Origin: Echinimonas agarilytica
GTDB lineage: Bacteria > Pseudomonadota > Gammaproteobacteria > Enterobacterales > Neiellaceae
Direction of reading: 5' to 3'
NCBI RefSeq assembly: GCF_023703465.1
Contig: NZ_JAMQGP010000006.1
Location: forward strand, 1-64,000
DNA length: 64,000 nucleotides
The first letter of the stretch is position 1, and the number at the start of each line of letters is the position of its first letter. The notes under the pieces were generated by a model. The model was given only the letters and a program-made list of their open reading frames with translations. It made no database searches and had not been told where the DNA came from. Below, piece after piece: positions 26,045 to 34,981 of this stretch. Made by a program: the position numbers and the translations under genes.

Positions 26045-27285
26045 TTCTTAAATTAGCTTACAAGAGTTTGCTCAACCGTAAGGCTTCAGTTGTACTCACT
26101 TTATTTTCAATGACCGTGAGCCTGTGTTTACTGATCTCTGTGGAACACATTCGCTCTCAAGCCAAAGAAAGCTTTCATCGGACCGTGTCCAGTGTAGACC
26201 TCATCGTTGGTGCCAGAACTGGGCAGCTAAATTTAATGCTCTACTCCATTTTTAGAATGGGGAACGCAACCAACAATGTAAGTTGGCAAAGCTACAACGA
26301 TATTTCTAACCAGTCAGACGTGGTTTGGTCTGTGCCATTGTCATTGGGCGATTCTCATCGTGGTTATCGTGTTCTGGGTACCAATCTCGACTACTTTGAA
26401 TTCTATCGGTATAGCGACAAACGCCCATTAGAATTTGAGCATGGCAAAGCTTTTAGTTCGCCTTTTGACGCTGTTTTAGGGGCGGAAGTGGCGAAGGCTC
26501 TGAACTATTCGGTGGGCAAGCGGATAACTCTATCGCACGGCATAGGCCAGGTGAGTTTTTCCAATCATGACAACGCGCCTTTTGAGGTTGTGGGCGTGCT
26601 AGCGCCAACCGGTACGCCTGTTGATAGAACCGTTCATGTCAGCCTTGCGGGGCTAGAAGCTGTTCATATGCCGCCGAGCCAGCTCATGGCGCTTAAAAAT
26701 GCGGTTGAATCTGGGCAACATATTGATGTGCAGCCCACTTCAATTACTGCATTTATGCTGGGTTTGAAGTCGAAGATGTCTATTTTTAAGGTGCAAAGAG
26801 CCATTAATAACAACCCTACAGAGCCGCTGATGGCGGTATTGCCTGGGGTTGCTTTGGTTGAACTTTGGGCGTTAATTAGTTCGGTCGAGAACATACTCCG
26901 GATCATTTCTGTCTGTGTGTTTATTTCCGCCATCTTGGGGCTCACAACCATGTTGCTCTCATCCATGCGTGAACGGCAAAAGGAAATTGCTGTGCTTCGC
27001 GCTATCGGCGCAGGGCCCTTCGTACTCTTTGCATTGATCCAGCTAGAAGCGCTTTTGTTAACGGTTACCGCCACGGCGGTCTCATTGGCAGTGGTATGGG
27101 GGCTGTTTTATAGCGCAAGTGATATACTGGCATCGCAATACGGTGTTTTCGTATCATCGAACATTTTTTCAGTTAGTCAGTTTATACAACTAGCTGTAGC
27201 AATTGGAATCACTTCGATTGTGGCCTTACTTCCATCGGTGAGTGCTTATCGCAAAGCCCTCCATGTAGGATTGAGCCCCTCGTAA
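26041..27285 (+). CDS. FtsX/MacB-type ABC permease, zinc-linked
   Basis: Membrane permease of 414 aa. One N-terminal helix (about 15-35) is followed by a large periplasmic domain, then three C-terminal helices: IISVCVFISAILGLTTMLL, FALIQLEALLLTVTATAVSL, and FIQLAVAIGITSIVALLPS. Between them lies the FtsX signature RERQKEIAVLRAIGA. The architecture matches MacB/LolC-type mechanotransmission permeases rather than channel-type importers, so it may drive periplasmic events instead of passing zinc itself. It is translationally coupled to the ATPase, and zur follows after 74 bp. Confidence 0.9.
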   Translation: MILKLAYKSLLNRKASVVLTLFSMTVSLCLLISVEHIRSQAKESFHRTVSSVDLIVGARTGQLNLMLYSIFRMGNATNNVSWQSYNDISNQSDVVWSVPLSLGDSHRGYRVLGTNLDYFEFYRYSDKRPLEFEHGKAFSSPFDAVLGAEVAKALNYSVGKRITLSHGIGQVSFSNHDNAPFEVVGVLAPTGTPVDRTVHVSLAGLEAVHMPPSQLMALKNAVESGQHIDVQPTSITAFMLGLKSKMSIFKVQRAINNNPTEPLMAVLPGVALVELWALISSVENILRIISVCVFISAILGLTTMLLSSMRERQKEIAVLRAIGAGPFVLFALIQLEALLLTVTATAVSLAVVWGLFYSASDILASQYGVFVSSNIFSVSQFIQLAVAIGITSIVALLPSVSAYRKALHVGLSPS

Positions 27286-27359
27286 TTGAGCCAATTTCTC
27301 GGTATCGCTTCTGCTACGCCAGAGCGTACCTGTTATTGACGAACAGAATAGAGCTTAGA

Positions 27360-27821
27360 ATGGATGTAAAACGTAGGCTCAATAGCGCCTCTCAAAAATG
27401 CCAAAGTGCCGGTGTGAAATTTACCGATAAACGCGCTTCTGTGTTGGCTATTCTATTGGCGTCTGAGCACCCTTTGTCAGCCTATGAGCTGGTCGCTCAA
27501 TACAATCGAGTGCATGATACATCCATGCAGCCTATGTCGGTGTATCGTATTTTGGATTTGTTTGTTGAACTAGAATTGGTGCATAAACTGGCTTCATCAA
27601 ATAAGTATGTGGCTTGCTTCCATCTCTCTTGTGACCATAACCACGGTGAGCAGTTTTTTCTGGTGTGCAAATCTTGCGGTGCAAGCCACGAAGTAGGCAT
27701 GACCGATGCCCTCATGGAACAAATTAAAGGCTCTGCTGAAGCCGCCAGTTTTCAGTTACTCCAATCGCAGTTTGAACTTAGTGGTTTGTGTCAGAATTGC
27801 CAAGCGAAAGTAGAGAGTTAA
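27360..27821 (+). CDS. zur: zinc uptake regulator Zur (Fur family)
   Basis: Fur-family repressor of 153 aa from ATG 27360 (a TTG 8 codons earlier is unlikely). The winged helix is visible as FTDKRASVLAILLASEHPLSAYELV and MSVYRILDLFVELELVHKL. The regulatory zinc site is around HLSCDHNHGEQFFLVCKSCG, and the structural CxxC pairs are CKSC and CQNC. The PLSAYEL sequence and location in a zinc locus favour Zur over Fur. It lies downstream of the ABC genes behind the Zur-like box, so it is probably autoregulated. Confidence 0.88.
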   Translation: MDVKRRLNSASQKCQSAGVKFTDKRASVLAILLASEHPLSAYELVAQYNRVHDTSMQPMSVYRILDLFVELELVHKLASSNKYVACFHLSCDHNHGEQFFLVCKSCGASHEVGMTDALMEQIKGSAEAASFQLLQSQFELSGLCQNCQAKVES

Positions 27822-28049
27822 ACGGCAATATAGGGAGCTTGTATTCTTCAGGTTCCCAAATGAATCCTTTGTATTTTGACTTTCCCCATTGTGCCTTCTC
27901 CGGTTTGGCGTTGTAGGAAAACTTTCTATCCACCAAGCTTTAATTGATTGAACCAGGCTTTGATAATGCAGAGCATTAGCGCGCGCATGGGAGCCATGTC
28001 TGGGTGCTTTGTGATTGAGAGAGACTTAGGACATATACAGAAGAGAAAG
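27822..28049. other. intergenic region between zur and the tRNA gene
   Basis: No open frame longer than about 20 codons, no terminator and no repeat were seen here. Together with 28127-28277 it flanks the tRNA gene. Confidence 0.5.
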
Positions 28050-28126
28050 TGGTGGCCCCTCCCAGACTCGAACTGGGGACCTAACGATTATGAGTCGTGT
28101 GCTCTAACCAACTGAGCTAAGGGGCC
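28050..28126 (-). tRNA. ileX: tRNA-Ile (CAT anticodon, lysidine-type)
   Basis: 77-nt tRNA with encoded CCA. The 7-bp acceptor GGCCCCT/AGGGGCC, a D arm with AGCTCAGTTGGTTAGAGC, an anticodon arm ACGACT-CAT-AATCGT, and the T arm CCCAG-TTCGAGT-CTGGG are all visible. The anticodon is CAT. The acceptor GGCCCCT and the CGACTCATAATCG anticodon arm match E. coli tRNA-Ile2 (ileX) better than elongator tRNA-Met, so it should read AUA after TilS converts C34 to lysidine. Confidence 0.85.
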
Positions 28127-28277
28127 GTATCAGACTGCTAATGCGTTTTGCATCAGAGTGGGCCGATTATAGGGTCAGTTGTGGCGGCTGTCTAGGGGAT
28201 GATGGTGCTTTGTTGAGGGCTTTATCATTGCTTTCAATTGCTTGGTTAATCTTTGTGCAAATTCATGCTTCCACAAT

Positions 28278-28313
28278 AAAAAAAGCCAGAAACCGTTCAA
28301 CTGATTTCTGACT
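28278..28313 (-). terminator. terminator of the RND efflux operon
   Basis: On the minus strand AGTCAGAAA ... TTTCTGGCT forms a 9-bp stem (one G-T pair) with a 12-base loop, followed by seven T. Confidence 0.85.
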
Positions 28314-28336
28314 TTTAATACGCTTACACAAGCAAA

Positions 28337-31300
28337 CTAAGCACGCGACTCAGCATCTTGATTGGCGGGTGTCGACGACGCAGGTTGGCCAAATAGCTTC
28401 CGAACCAACAAGACGAATGGTCGTTTTATATCTTCCAGAATCATGTACAGGCATGGCACTAAGATCAGTGTAATGAGCGTAGCAAACATGACGGCAAAAC
28501 CGAGAGCGACAGCCATTGGAATGACGAACCGAGCTTGCAAGCTTGTTTCGAACATAATTGGCAGTACACCTGCGAAGGTTGTGATTGAAGTGAGTGTGAT
28601 GGCTCTAAAGCGAACGCACCCTGCTTCTATGACAGACTCTCGAATTGAGAGTCCAGCTTTGCGGCGTTGGTTGACGTAGTCAGTCATCACCAAGCTGTCG
28701 TTGATCACCACTCCGGCTGCGGCAATAAGCCCAAATGTGGACATCATGCTCAAATCGATACCAAACCAGAAGTGTCCCCAAATTGCACCGGTTAAACTAA
28801 ACGGAATGACCGACATAACAATCAAGGGTTGCAAGTAACTTTTTAGTGGAACCGCAAGCAGTACATATACCATCAACATACCAGCAATAAAGAACATGAT
28901 TTGTTGGCTTTGCTGTGCTTGTTGTTCCTCAATCGAGCCGCCTAGTTCGGTTTTGATGGTAGGGAAGTCTTTCTTCAGCTGCGGTAGAAGTTTATCTTCG
29001 ATGATATCGACCACAGCATTTGGCTCGATGACTTCTTCATCAATTTCACCCCAGATATACACGCTGCGGAAGCCACCTTCGCGGCGAATGTAGCTAATAC
29101 CAGGCTTCTCAGATAGTTGAACAACATCACCGAGCATGACTTCTTCGCCGGCCGGCGTGGTGACAATGGCGTATTTCAGTTGAGCAAATTTTTCGCGCGT
29201 GAGCTTTGGATAGCGCACCATGACTTTGACTTCTTCGCCATTTCGAATCACGCGTTGGGCCTCTCCACCGTAGAAGCTAGCACCTACTTGGGCGGCAATA
29301 GTGGCTAGATCTAACCCCAAATCGTAGGCCACAGGGCGAAGGCTTAATTGAACTTCTTTGCTGGAGGGGTCCATGGTTGAGCTAATATCGAATAAGCCTT
29401 CCTCGCCTTGTAGCATGGCAATAAATTCGCGACCAGCAGCATTAAGCGTATTAATATCAGGTCCAAAGAGGAGATACCCAAATTCACCATCGTCGCCGCC
29501 GCCATTCACATCATCTTGGATCTGAAATGACTTCATGCCGGGAATAGGTGCAATTTGTTCGCGCCATTGGCGAGCCAGCTCAAAGGTGTCGATAGGGCGC
29601 AACTCCTCATCTACCAAAGGAATGACCAGTTTGGCTTCGGTTCGGCCTTCATTGAAGGCAAGCACATCGCGCAACATGCCTTGGCCATAGGTGTCGATGG
29701 TTTGTTGTTCAACCGACAACACCGTCGCTTCGATCATTTTCAAGGCATCGATGGTTTGTTGATCCGACACGTTTTCATTCATTTCGATGCTAATGCTCGG
29801 AAAATCATGAGGGACTTTGGGGCTAGGCACAAAGCGAACGTAGTTGGCTGCAACTAAGGCAAAACTAATGACGAGAAGGGCGATGAATCCACAAAAGACA
29901 AGCCAGCGCCATTCCACACAGCGCGACACAAAGTCTTTATATGTGCCATTTACAAAACCGAAGAAGCGAGTGTTAAAACGGTCACGCCAGCCACCTTTTT
30001 TGATCGGGCTGAAGCGGGTGTGCGCTAAGTGAGCGGGCAAAATCAGTTTGGACTCAATTAAGCTAAAGAATAAACATAAGATCACGACCACAGCAATGTT
30101 GTAGAAGAATGCACCTTCTGGCCCTTGAGTGAGGGTAAATGGAGCGAACACCGCTATGGTGGTGAGAACGCCAAAGGTGGCTGGGGTCGCGACTTTTTTA
30201 GCGCCGCGAACCACATTGTTAATGCCCCCACCTTTCTTTTCAATTTCGGAGTAGGCACTTTCGCCAATGACGATGGCATCATCGACCACAATTCCGAGTA
30301 CCATAATAAAGGCGAACAGCGACAAAATATTAATGCTCACACCGAAAATAGGCATCGCCATGACTGCACCTAAGAAGCATATGGGCAGGCCTACCATGAC
30401 CCACATGGCGAGTTTAAACCGTAAGAACAACGTTAGCATTAACGCCACTAGAACAGCGCCTTGAAGTAAGTTCTTCAGCATCATCTCTAGACGTGCGTTG
30501 AGGTAGTAGGTCATATCGACCAATACCTTGAGTTGCATGCCTTGGGGTAATGTTTGGTTGCGTTGCTCAATATAGTCTTTAACCGACTTTGCCACCGGCA
30601 CCATATTTTGATCTTTGGTGGCATTGACAGACATGTATATGGCGTTTTCGCCGGAATATTTGAAGTAGCGTTCGCCTTCGGTAAATTCATCGGAAATGTG
30701 GGCGATGTCTTTGAGTAAAACCTTGGCGCCATTGGCTCCTATTTTAATTGGGATATTGCGAAATTCATGGCCGCTGTAAAACTGATTCTCGATTCGAACC
30801 GAAATGATACCTGAGTTGGTGCGAAGTTGGCCGGCAGAGAAGTTTGCCGAATACCGTGCAATGGCTTGGCTGACATCGTTCAGTGTTAAATTGTATTTGC
30901 GTAACACATCGGGTTGAATCTCAATGGCAATTTCATCGTCTGGAGCACTTAGGTTGACTAAAGAAACGTTGCCAAGTTGAAGCAATTCGTTTTTAACATC
31001 GCGCGCAATGGGTTTGAGTTCAGTGAGCGGAAAGTCGCCGACCAAAGACATCTCGATAATGTCTTGGCGAAACTCAGCCTGATAAACTGTGAGAGGCTCC
31101 ATATCCGAGGGAAATGAAGCAATACCGTCGACTCTGAGTTTCACTTTGTCGAGTACATCGGATAGATCTTCTTCTGGATATATTTCCAGTGAAACACGCC
31201 CCGAATTGCGGAATGCCCGCGATATACCACGCTTAATTTCCGTCACATCCTTGAGCGACTCTTCAATCTTAATCAGGATGCTTTCTTCAATTTCTTGCGG

Positions 31301-31489
31301 TGATGCACCGGAATACACGGCCTCAATATTAATGTAATTGATTTCGATGTTCGGGAACATTTGGCGCTGAATGGTGAAATAACTGATCACGCCCATAATG
31401 ATGATGAAGAGCATCATTAAGTTGGCAGCCACAGGGTTATTGGCGAAATAAGCGATAATGCCTTGTTCTTTCACGTCTTTGATTGACAT
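28337..31489 (-). CDS. RND efflux transporter, inner-membrane pump subunit
   Basis: AcrB/MexB-type pump of 1050 aa, with the first helix after ANNPVAANLMMLFIIIMGVI. TM4 carries the proton-relay Asp pair in GIVVDDAIVIGE (Asp403/Asp404). Two large periplasmic domains and a second TM bundle follow, including MMSTFGLIAAAGVVINDSLVMTDY. Length is standard. It uses proton-motive force to export drugs, detergents or metals; the substrate cannot be told. The gene starts 13 bp after the membrane-fusion protein gene. No outer-membrane partner is in the operon; the TolC at 62133-63458 may serve. Confidence 0.93.
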   Translation of the reverse strand: MSIKDVKEQGIIAYFANNPVAANLMMLFIIIMGVISYFTIQRQMFPNIEINYINIEAVYSGASPQEIEESILIKIEESLKDVTEIKRGISRAFRNSGRVSLEIYPEEDLSDVLDKVKLRVDGIASFPSDMEPLTVYQAEFRQDIIEMSLVGDFPLTELKPIARDVKNELLQLGNVSLVNLSAPDDEIAIEIQPDVLRKYNLTLNDVSQAIARYSANFSAGQLRTNSGIISVRIENQFYSGHEFRNIPIKIGANGAKVLLKDIAHISDEFTEGERYFKYSGENAIYMSVNATKDQNMVPVAKSVKDYIEQRNQTLPQGMQLKVLVDMTYYLNARLEMMLKNLLQGAVLVALMLTLFLRFKLAMWVMVGLPICFLGAVMAMPIFGVSINILSLFAFIMVLGIVVDDAIVIGESAYSEIEKKGGGINNVVRGAKKVATPATFGVLTTIAVFAPFTLTQGPEGAFFYNIAVVVILCLFFSLIESKLILPAHLAHTRFSPIKKGGWRDRFNTRFFGFVNGTYKDFVSRCVEWRWLVFCGFIALLVISFALVAANYVRFVPSPKVPHDFPSISIEMNENVSDQQTIDALKMIEATVLSVEQQTIDTYGQGMLRDVLAFNEGRTEAKLVIPLVDEELRPIDTFELARQWREQIAPIPGMKSFQIQDDVNGGGDDGEFGYLLFGPDINTLNAAGREFIAMLQGEEGLFDISSTMDPSSKEVQLSLRPVAYDLGLDLATIAAQVGASFYGGEAQRVIRNGEEVKVMVRYPKLTREKFAQLKYAIVTTPAGEEVMLGDVVQLSEKPGISYIRREGGFRSVYIWGEIDEEVIEPNAVVDIIEDKLLPQLKKDFPTIKTELGGSIEEQQAQQSQQIMFFIAGMLMVYVLLAVPLKSYLQPLIVMSVIPFSLTGAIWGHFWFGIDLSMMSTFGLIAAAGVVINDSLVMTDYVNQRRKAGLSIRESVIEAGCVRFRAITLTSITTFAGVLPIMFETSLQARFVIPMAVALGFAVMFATLITLILVPCLYMILEDIKRPFVLLVRKLFGQPASSTPANQDAESRA

Positions 31490-31502
31490 TGTGCGGCTCT
31501 CT

Positions 31503-32651
31503 CTAGCGTTGGGCGACTTGTGTTTCAGCCGGGACAGAGATCACCTGCATCCCTTTTTGAGGGTATTCAGGTAGCGTCAGGACAATTTGGTCGGATTCTT
31601 CGATACCGCTGCCGATCAAGAAAAACTCACCTTCCTCCCTTAAGACTTCAACCTTTTTGGGATGCAATTCGTCATCTCCGTTGACGGTCCAAACGGTGCG
31701 ATTAGAGACTAATTTCTGCGGCACTTGATATACGTTCGATAGTTGCCGACCGGCAATAGCCACTTCGACATAGCTGCCGAATTTCAATCGAGGCGCATCC
31801 GTATTGAGACTGTACGGATCTTCAATACGAGCGACGAGATGACTCATACGAGTCGCGTTATCGACGATACCCAAATCTCGGGTGATAACCCCACTGCGGG
31901 TAAATCCATTAAACCCCTGAGTTGTCACTGTTGCGGCCAAATCAGCAATATTGTCAGGTAGAAATGGGTTGTCGAACCCTGGAATTGGGAACACAATTTC
32001 TGCCGCTTCAATGCTGTTAAGTTCGGCCACCACGTCACCGGCTGAGACAAATTGACCTACGCCGAGGTCGCGAGAAATTACGAGCGCATCGTAAGGGGCC
32101 TTGATATCGCAATTCTCTAAATCACGACGTGCGAGCTTCAACGCAGCTACGGCAGAAAGCACCGTTGCTTTGGCGCTCATGACTTGAGGCTTACGCAAGT
32201 ATAAGTCTGATACGGTGCGGTCTTTTAAGCGTTTGGCTTCTGCTTCTGCAACCTTGGCTTGTGCATTTTCTTCAATCAAAGCCGCTTGTGCTTGACTTAA
32301 GTTAGCTTCGGCTTGCAACAACGCTGCTTCATAATTGTCTTTCTCAATTGAAAATAGGACTTCGCCACGCTCAACCAAGCCGCCAGCGGTTAGCTTCGGG
32401 TTCCAGCTCACCACCTCACCAGAAACTTGAGGCGCGAGCATTGTGCTTTCAAGTGGGCGAACTTCACCAAAGCTGCTAATGGTAACTTGGTAGTCTTGAG
32501 CCGTTGCCGAAAGTACTTTTACAGTGGGGCGCGTGTCTACAACCGCGATGTCTTCCGGTTTCGCTGCCGTTGCATTAATTGTCATGAAGCCTGCGACTCC
32601 AAATCCTATTGCGGCGATGGGCAAAATCACCTTCATCCATTTTGTGTTCAT
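31503..32651 (-). CDS. RND efflux membrane-fusion protein (HlyD/AcrA type)
   Basis: Periplasmic adaptor of 382 aa. An N-terminal hydrophobic anchor (about 7-28) precedes a lipoyl/barrel-sandwich half (EVRPLESTMLAPQVSGEVV). An alpha-helical hairpin (about 110-170, LLQAEANLSQAQAAL ... AVAALKLARRDL) follows, then the second lipoyl half DIKAPYDALVISRDLGVGQFV and a beta-barrel with membrane-proximal domain. It links the RND pump to a TolC-type channel. First gene of the two-gene unit. The region upstream has an 8-bp palindrome TGTATACA near the promoter (32681-32688) but no divergent regulator. Confidence 0.92.
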   Translation of the reverse strand: MNTKWMKVILPIAAIGFGVAGFMTINATAAKPEDIAVVDTRPTVKVLSATAQDYQVTISSFGEVRPLESTMLAPQVSGEVVSWNPKLTAGGLVERGEVLFSIEKDNYEAALLQAEANLSQAQAALIEENAQAKVAEAEAKRLKDRTVSDLYLRKPQVMSAKATVLSAVAALKLARRDLENCDIKAPYDALVISRDLGVGQFVSAGDVVAELNSIEAAEIVFPIPGFDNPFLPDNIADLAATVTTQGFNGFTRSGVITRDLGIVDNATRMSHLVARIEDPYSLNTDAPRLKFGSYVEVAIAGRQLSNVYQVPQKLVSNRTVWTVNGDDELHPKKVEVLREEGEFFLIGSGIEESDQIVLTLPEYPQKGMQVISVPAETQVAQR

Positions 32652-33031
32652 AACATTGGCTCATTGATAGAAATTAAATTGTATACATTATGAATAATAA
32701 CGAGGTTTTCACGGGATGAGTTTAATAAGTTGTAAACAGATATGACCCGTCGTGTTAAAGAGGCTGTTTTTTTAGCGAACACTCCTTCACGAGTCAGCGT
32801 TTGAAGTGTATTGAAACAATCGTTATGGAGGTTGGTTTTATCTAAATTATTGTTTGTTAGTTGATTTTTAGGTTTGAGCTATTTGATGTGAGAGTGAAGT
32901 GAGAGGGTAATATTTTTTTACAAGTTACATAAATTTATTTATTTAGGACCATCCGTGCATGTCATCTTGGCCCATTGATTACACGCATAAAAAAAGCGCG
33001 GACATTGCCGCGCTTCTTGAGGTGGTGTTGA
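32652..33031. other. 380-bp intergenic region between the efflux operon and rpoD
   Basis: AT-rich, with no gene. It holds the efflux promoter region with TGTATACA close to the start codon, a long T-rich stretch, and the rpoD terminator listed next. Only a 20-codon open frame near 32741 was seen, which I do not call. Confidence 0.6.
32989..33014 (-). terminator. rpoD terminator
   Basis: On the minus strand AGCGCGG-CAATGT-CCGCGCT is followed by TTTTTTTAT. Strong intrinsic terminator 18 bp past rpoD. Confidence 0.92.
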
Positions 33032-34882
33032 TTATTGCTCGTCTAAGAAGCTTCTGAGTAACTCAGAGCGGCTTGGATGACGCAATTTACGCAGTGCTTT
33101 TGCTTCAATCTGGCGAATACGCTCGCGTGTTACATCAAACTGCTTACCCACTTCTTCCAGGGTGTGGTCAGTGTTCATGTCGATACCAAAGCGCATACGA
33201 AGAACTTTTGCTTCACGTGCTGTTAAACCCGCAAGCACTTCGTTTGTTGCATTCTTCAAGCTCTCAGCTGTGGCTGCATCAGCAGGCAGTTCAAGCGTGG
33301 TATCTTCAATGAAATCACCTAAGTGCGAATCTTCATCATCACCAATGGGTGTTTCCATGGAGATTGGCTCTTTCGCAATTTTAAGTACCTTACGAATCTT
33401 ATCTTCAGGCATCAACATGCGTTCTGCCAACTCTTCAGGGGTTGGTTCACGGCCCATTTCCTGAAGCATTTGACGAGAAATGCGATTGAGCTTGTTGATT
33501 GTTTCAATCATGTGCACTGGAATACGAATTGTACGCGCTTGGTCGGCAATCGAGCGAGTAATCGCCTGACGGATCCACCATGTTGCGTAAGTCGAGAACT
33601 TGTAACCGCGACGGTATTCAAATTTATCGACTGCTTTCATCAAACCAATGTTACCTTCCTGAATTAAATCAAGGAACTGCAAACCACGATTGGTGTATTT
33701 TTTCGCAATGGAAATAACCAAACGTAAGTTCGCTTCAACCATTTCTTTCTTCGCTCGACGGGCTTTCGCTTCGCCAATCGACATGCGACGGTTGATGTCT
33801 TTAATTGAGATAATTGGAAGCTTTGCTTCTTCCTCAATTGCTTCAAGCTTATTAATGCTGCGAAGTAATTCAGGTTGTAAATCTTTCAATTTGGCTGAGT
33901 AGTCTTTACCAGAGGCAATGGCTGCATCAATCCAAGTTGTGTCAGTTTCGTTGTTTGCAAACGCTTGAACAAATGCCTTTTTCGGCATTTTTGCGTACTC
34001 CACTGTCATTTTCATGATCAGACGTTCTTGAGTACGAACGCGGTCCATGGTGGCGCGCATTTTACGAACTAACAAATCAAATTGTTTTGGAATCAAACGG
34101 AAGTGTTTGAACAAGTCCGACAGTTCCAAAATCTTAGCTTTGGTGTCTGGGTGATCAGTACCTTTTTCGGCTAAGGTTGCGCGCATGTCATCGAAGGTAT
34201 CGCGAAGTTTTGTAAAATTCTCACGTGCTTCTTCTGGACATGGGCCTGTATCGACTTCTTCTTCGTCTTCTTCGTCATCATTTTTGATGTCTTTGTCTTC
34301 GTCTTCCAACTCTTCTTCTGATAACTCAGAACCCACGTGAGTGGCGGTTGGAGCGGCTTGACCATCGTCGTTTGGATCAACAAATCCAACGATTATATCG
34401 GTCAGACGAATTTCGTCGGCTTCAAATTTATCCCACTGATCCATCAAATGAGAGATGGTTTCAGGATATTCTGCGACCGCACTTTGAACCTGATTGATAC
34501 CGTCTTCAATACGTTTGGCGATCACAATTTCGCCTTCACGCGTCAGAAGTTCAACGGTCCCCATTTCACGCATGTACATACGAACTGGGTCAGTTGTTCT
34601 CCCTAATTCAGATTCAACACTTGCAAGTGCTTGAGCTGCCGCTTCGGCAGCTTCTTCATCTGGACTGGAGTTATCATCGGACATCAACAGATCGTCAGCA
34701 TCCGGGGCGCTTTCAAAAACTTTAATGCCCATGTCATTGATCATGCTGATGATATCTTCAATCTGATCGGAATCGACGATATCAGCCGGAAGATGATCAT
34801 TGACTTCAGCGTAGGTCAAATAACCTTGCTCCTTGCCCTTTTGAACGAGGAGTTTTAGCTGAGATTGTTGGGTTTGCTCCAT
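33032..34882 (-). CDS. rpoD: RNA polymerase sigma factor RpoD (sigma-70)
   Basis: Primary sigma factor of 616 aa. Region 1.1 ([20 protein letters not shown]), region 1.2 ([16 protein letters not shown]), an acidic non-conserved region ([17 protein letters not shown]), region 2 ([33 protein letters not shown]), region 3 and region 4 ([20 protein letters not shown]) are all present. The ATG at 34882 is preferred: GGAAG lies 5 bases upstream and the protein then begins MEQ as in E. coli. The upstream GTG would overlap that site. It lies 99 bp after dnaG in a macromolecular-synthesis operon. Confidence 0.98.
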   Translation of the reverse strand: MEQTQQSQLKLLVQKGKEQGYLTYAEVNDHLPADIVDSDQIEDIISMINDMGIKVFESAPDADDLLMSDDNSSPDEEAAEAAAQALASVESELGRTTDPVRMYMREMGTVELLTREGEIVIAKRIEDGINQVQSAVAEYPETISHLMDQWDKFEADEIRLTDIIVGFVDPNDDGQAAPTATHVGSELSEEELEDEDKDIKNDDEEDEEEVDTGPCPEEARENFTKLRDTFDDMRATLAEKGTDHPDTKAKILELSDLFKHFRLIPKQFDLLVRKMRATMDRVRTQERLIMKMTVEYAKMPKKAFVQAFANNETDTTWIDAAIASGKDYSAKLKDLQPELLRSINKLEAIEEEAKLPIISIKDINRRMSIGEAKARRAKKEMVEANLRLVISIAKKYTNRGLQFLDLIQEGNIGLMKAVDKFEYRRGYKFSTYATWWIRQAITRSIADQARTIRIPVHMIETINKLNRISRQMLQEMGREPTPEELAERMLMPEDKIRKVLKIAKEPISMETPIGDDEDSHLGDFIEDTTLELPADAATAESLKNATNEVLAGLTAREAKVLRMRFGIDMNTDHTLEEVGKQFDVTRERIRQIEAKALRKLRHPSRSELLRSFLDEQ

Positions 34883-34981
34883 AGAGTCTTCCACTTTTCA
34901 GTATTGATGTAACAGTTGCTGCTGAACACAGACATAAGCGGTCAATTATACAACGATCATGTCTCAGCGACCAGCAAGAAT

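Noticed and set aside
28050-28126. tRNA-Met (elongator) reading of the CAT tRNA
   Set aside because: The acceptor stem and anticodon arm follow the Ile2 pattern rather than elongator Met.
33073-34858. Several open frames of 70-115 codons antisense to or out of frame with rpoD, and similar ones opposite the RND pump, glnE and putA
   Set aside because: They are shadows of strongly coding genes with no ribosome binding site and no recognisable product.
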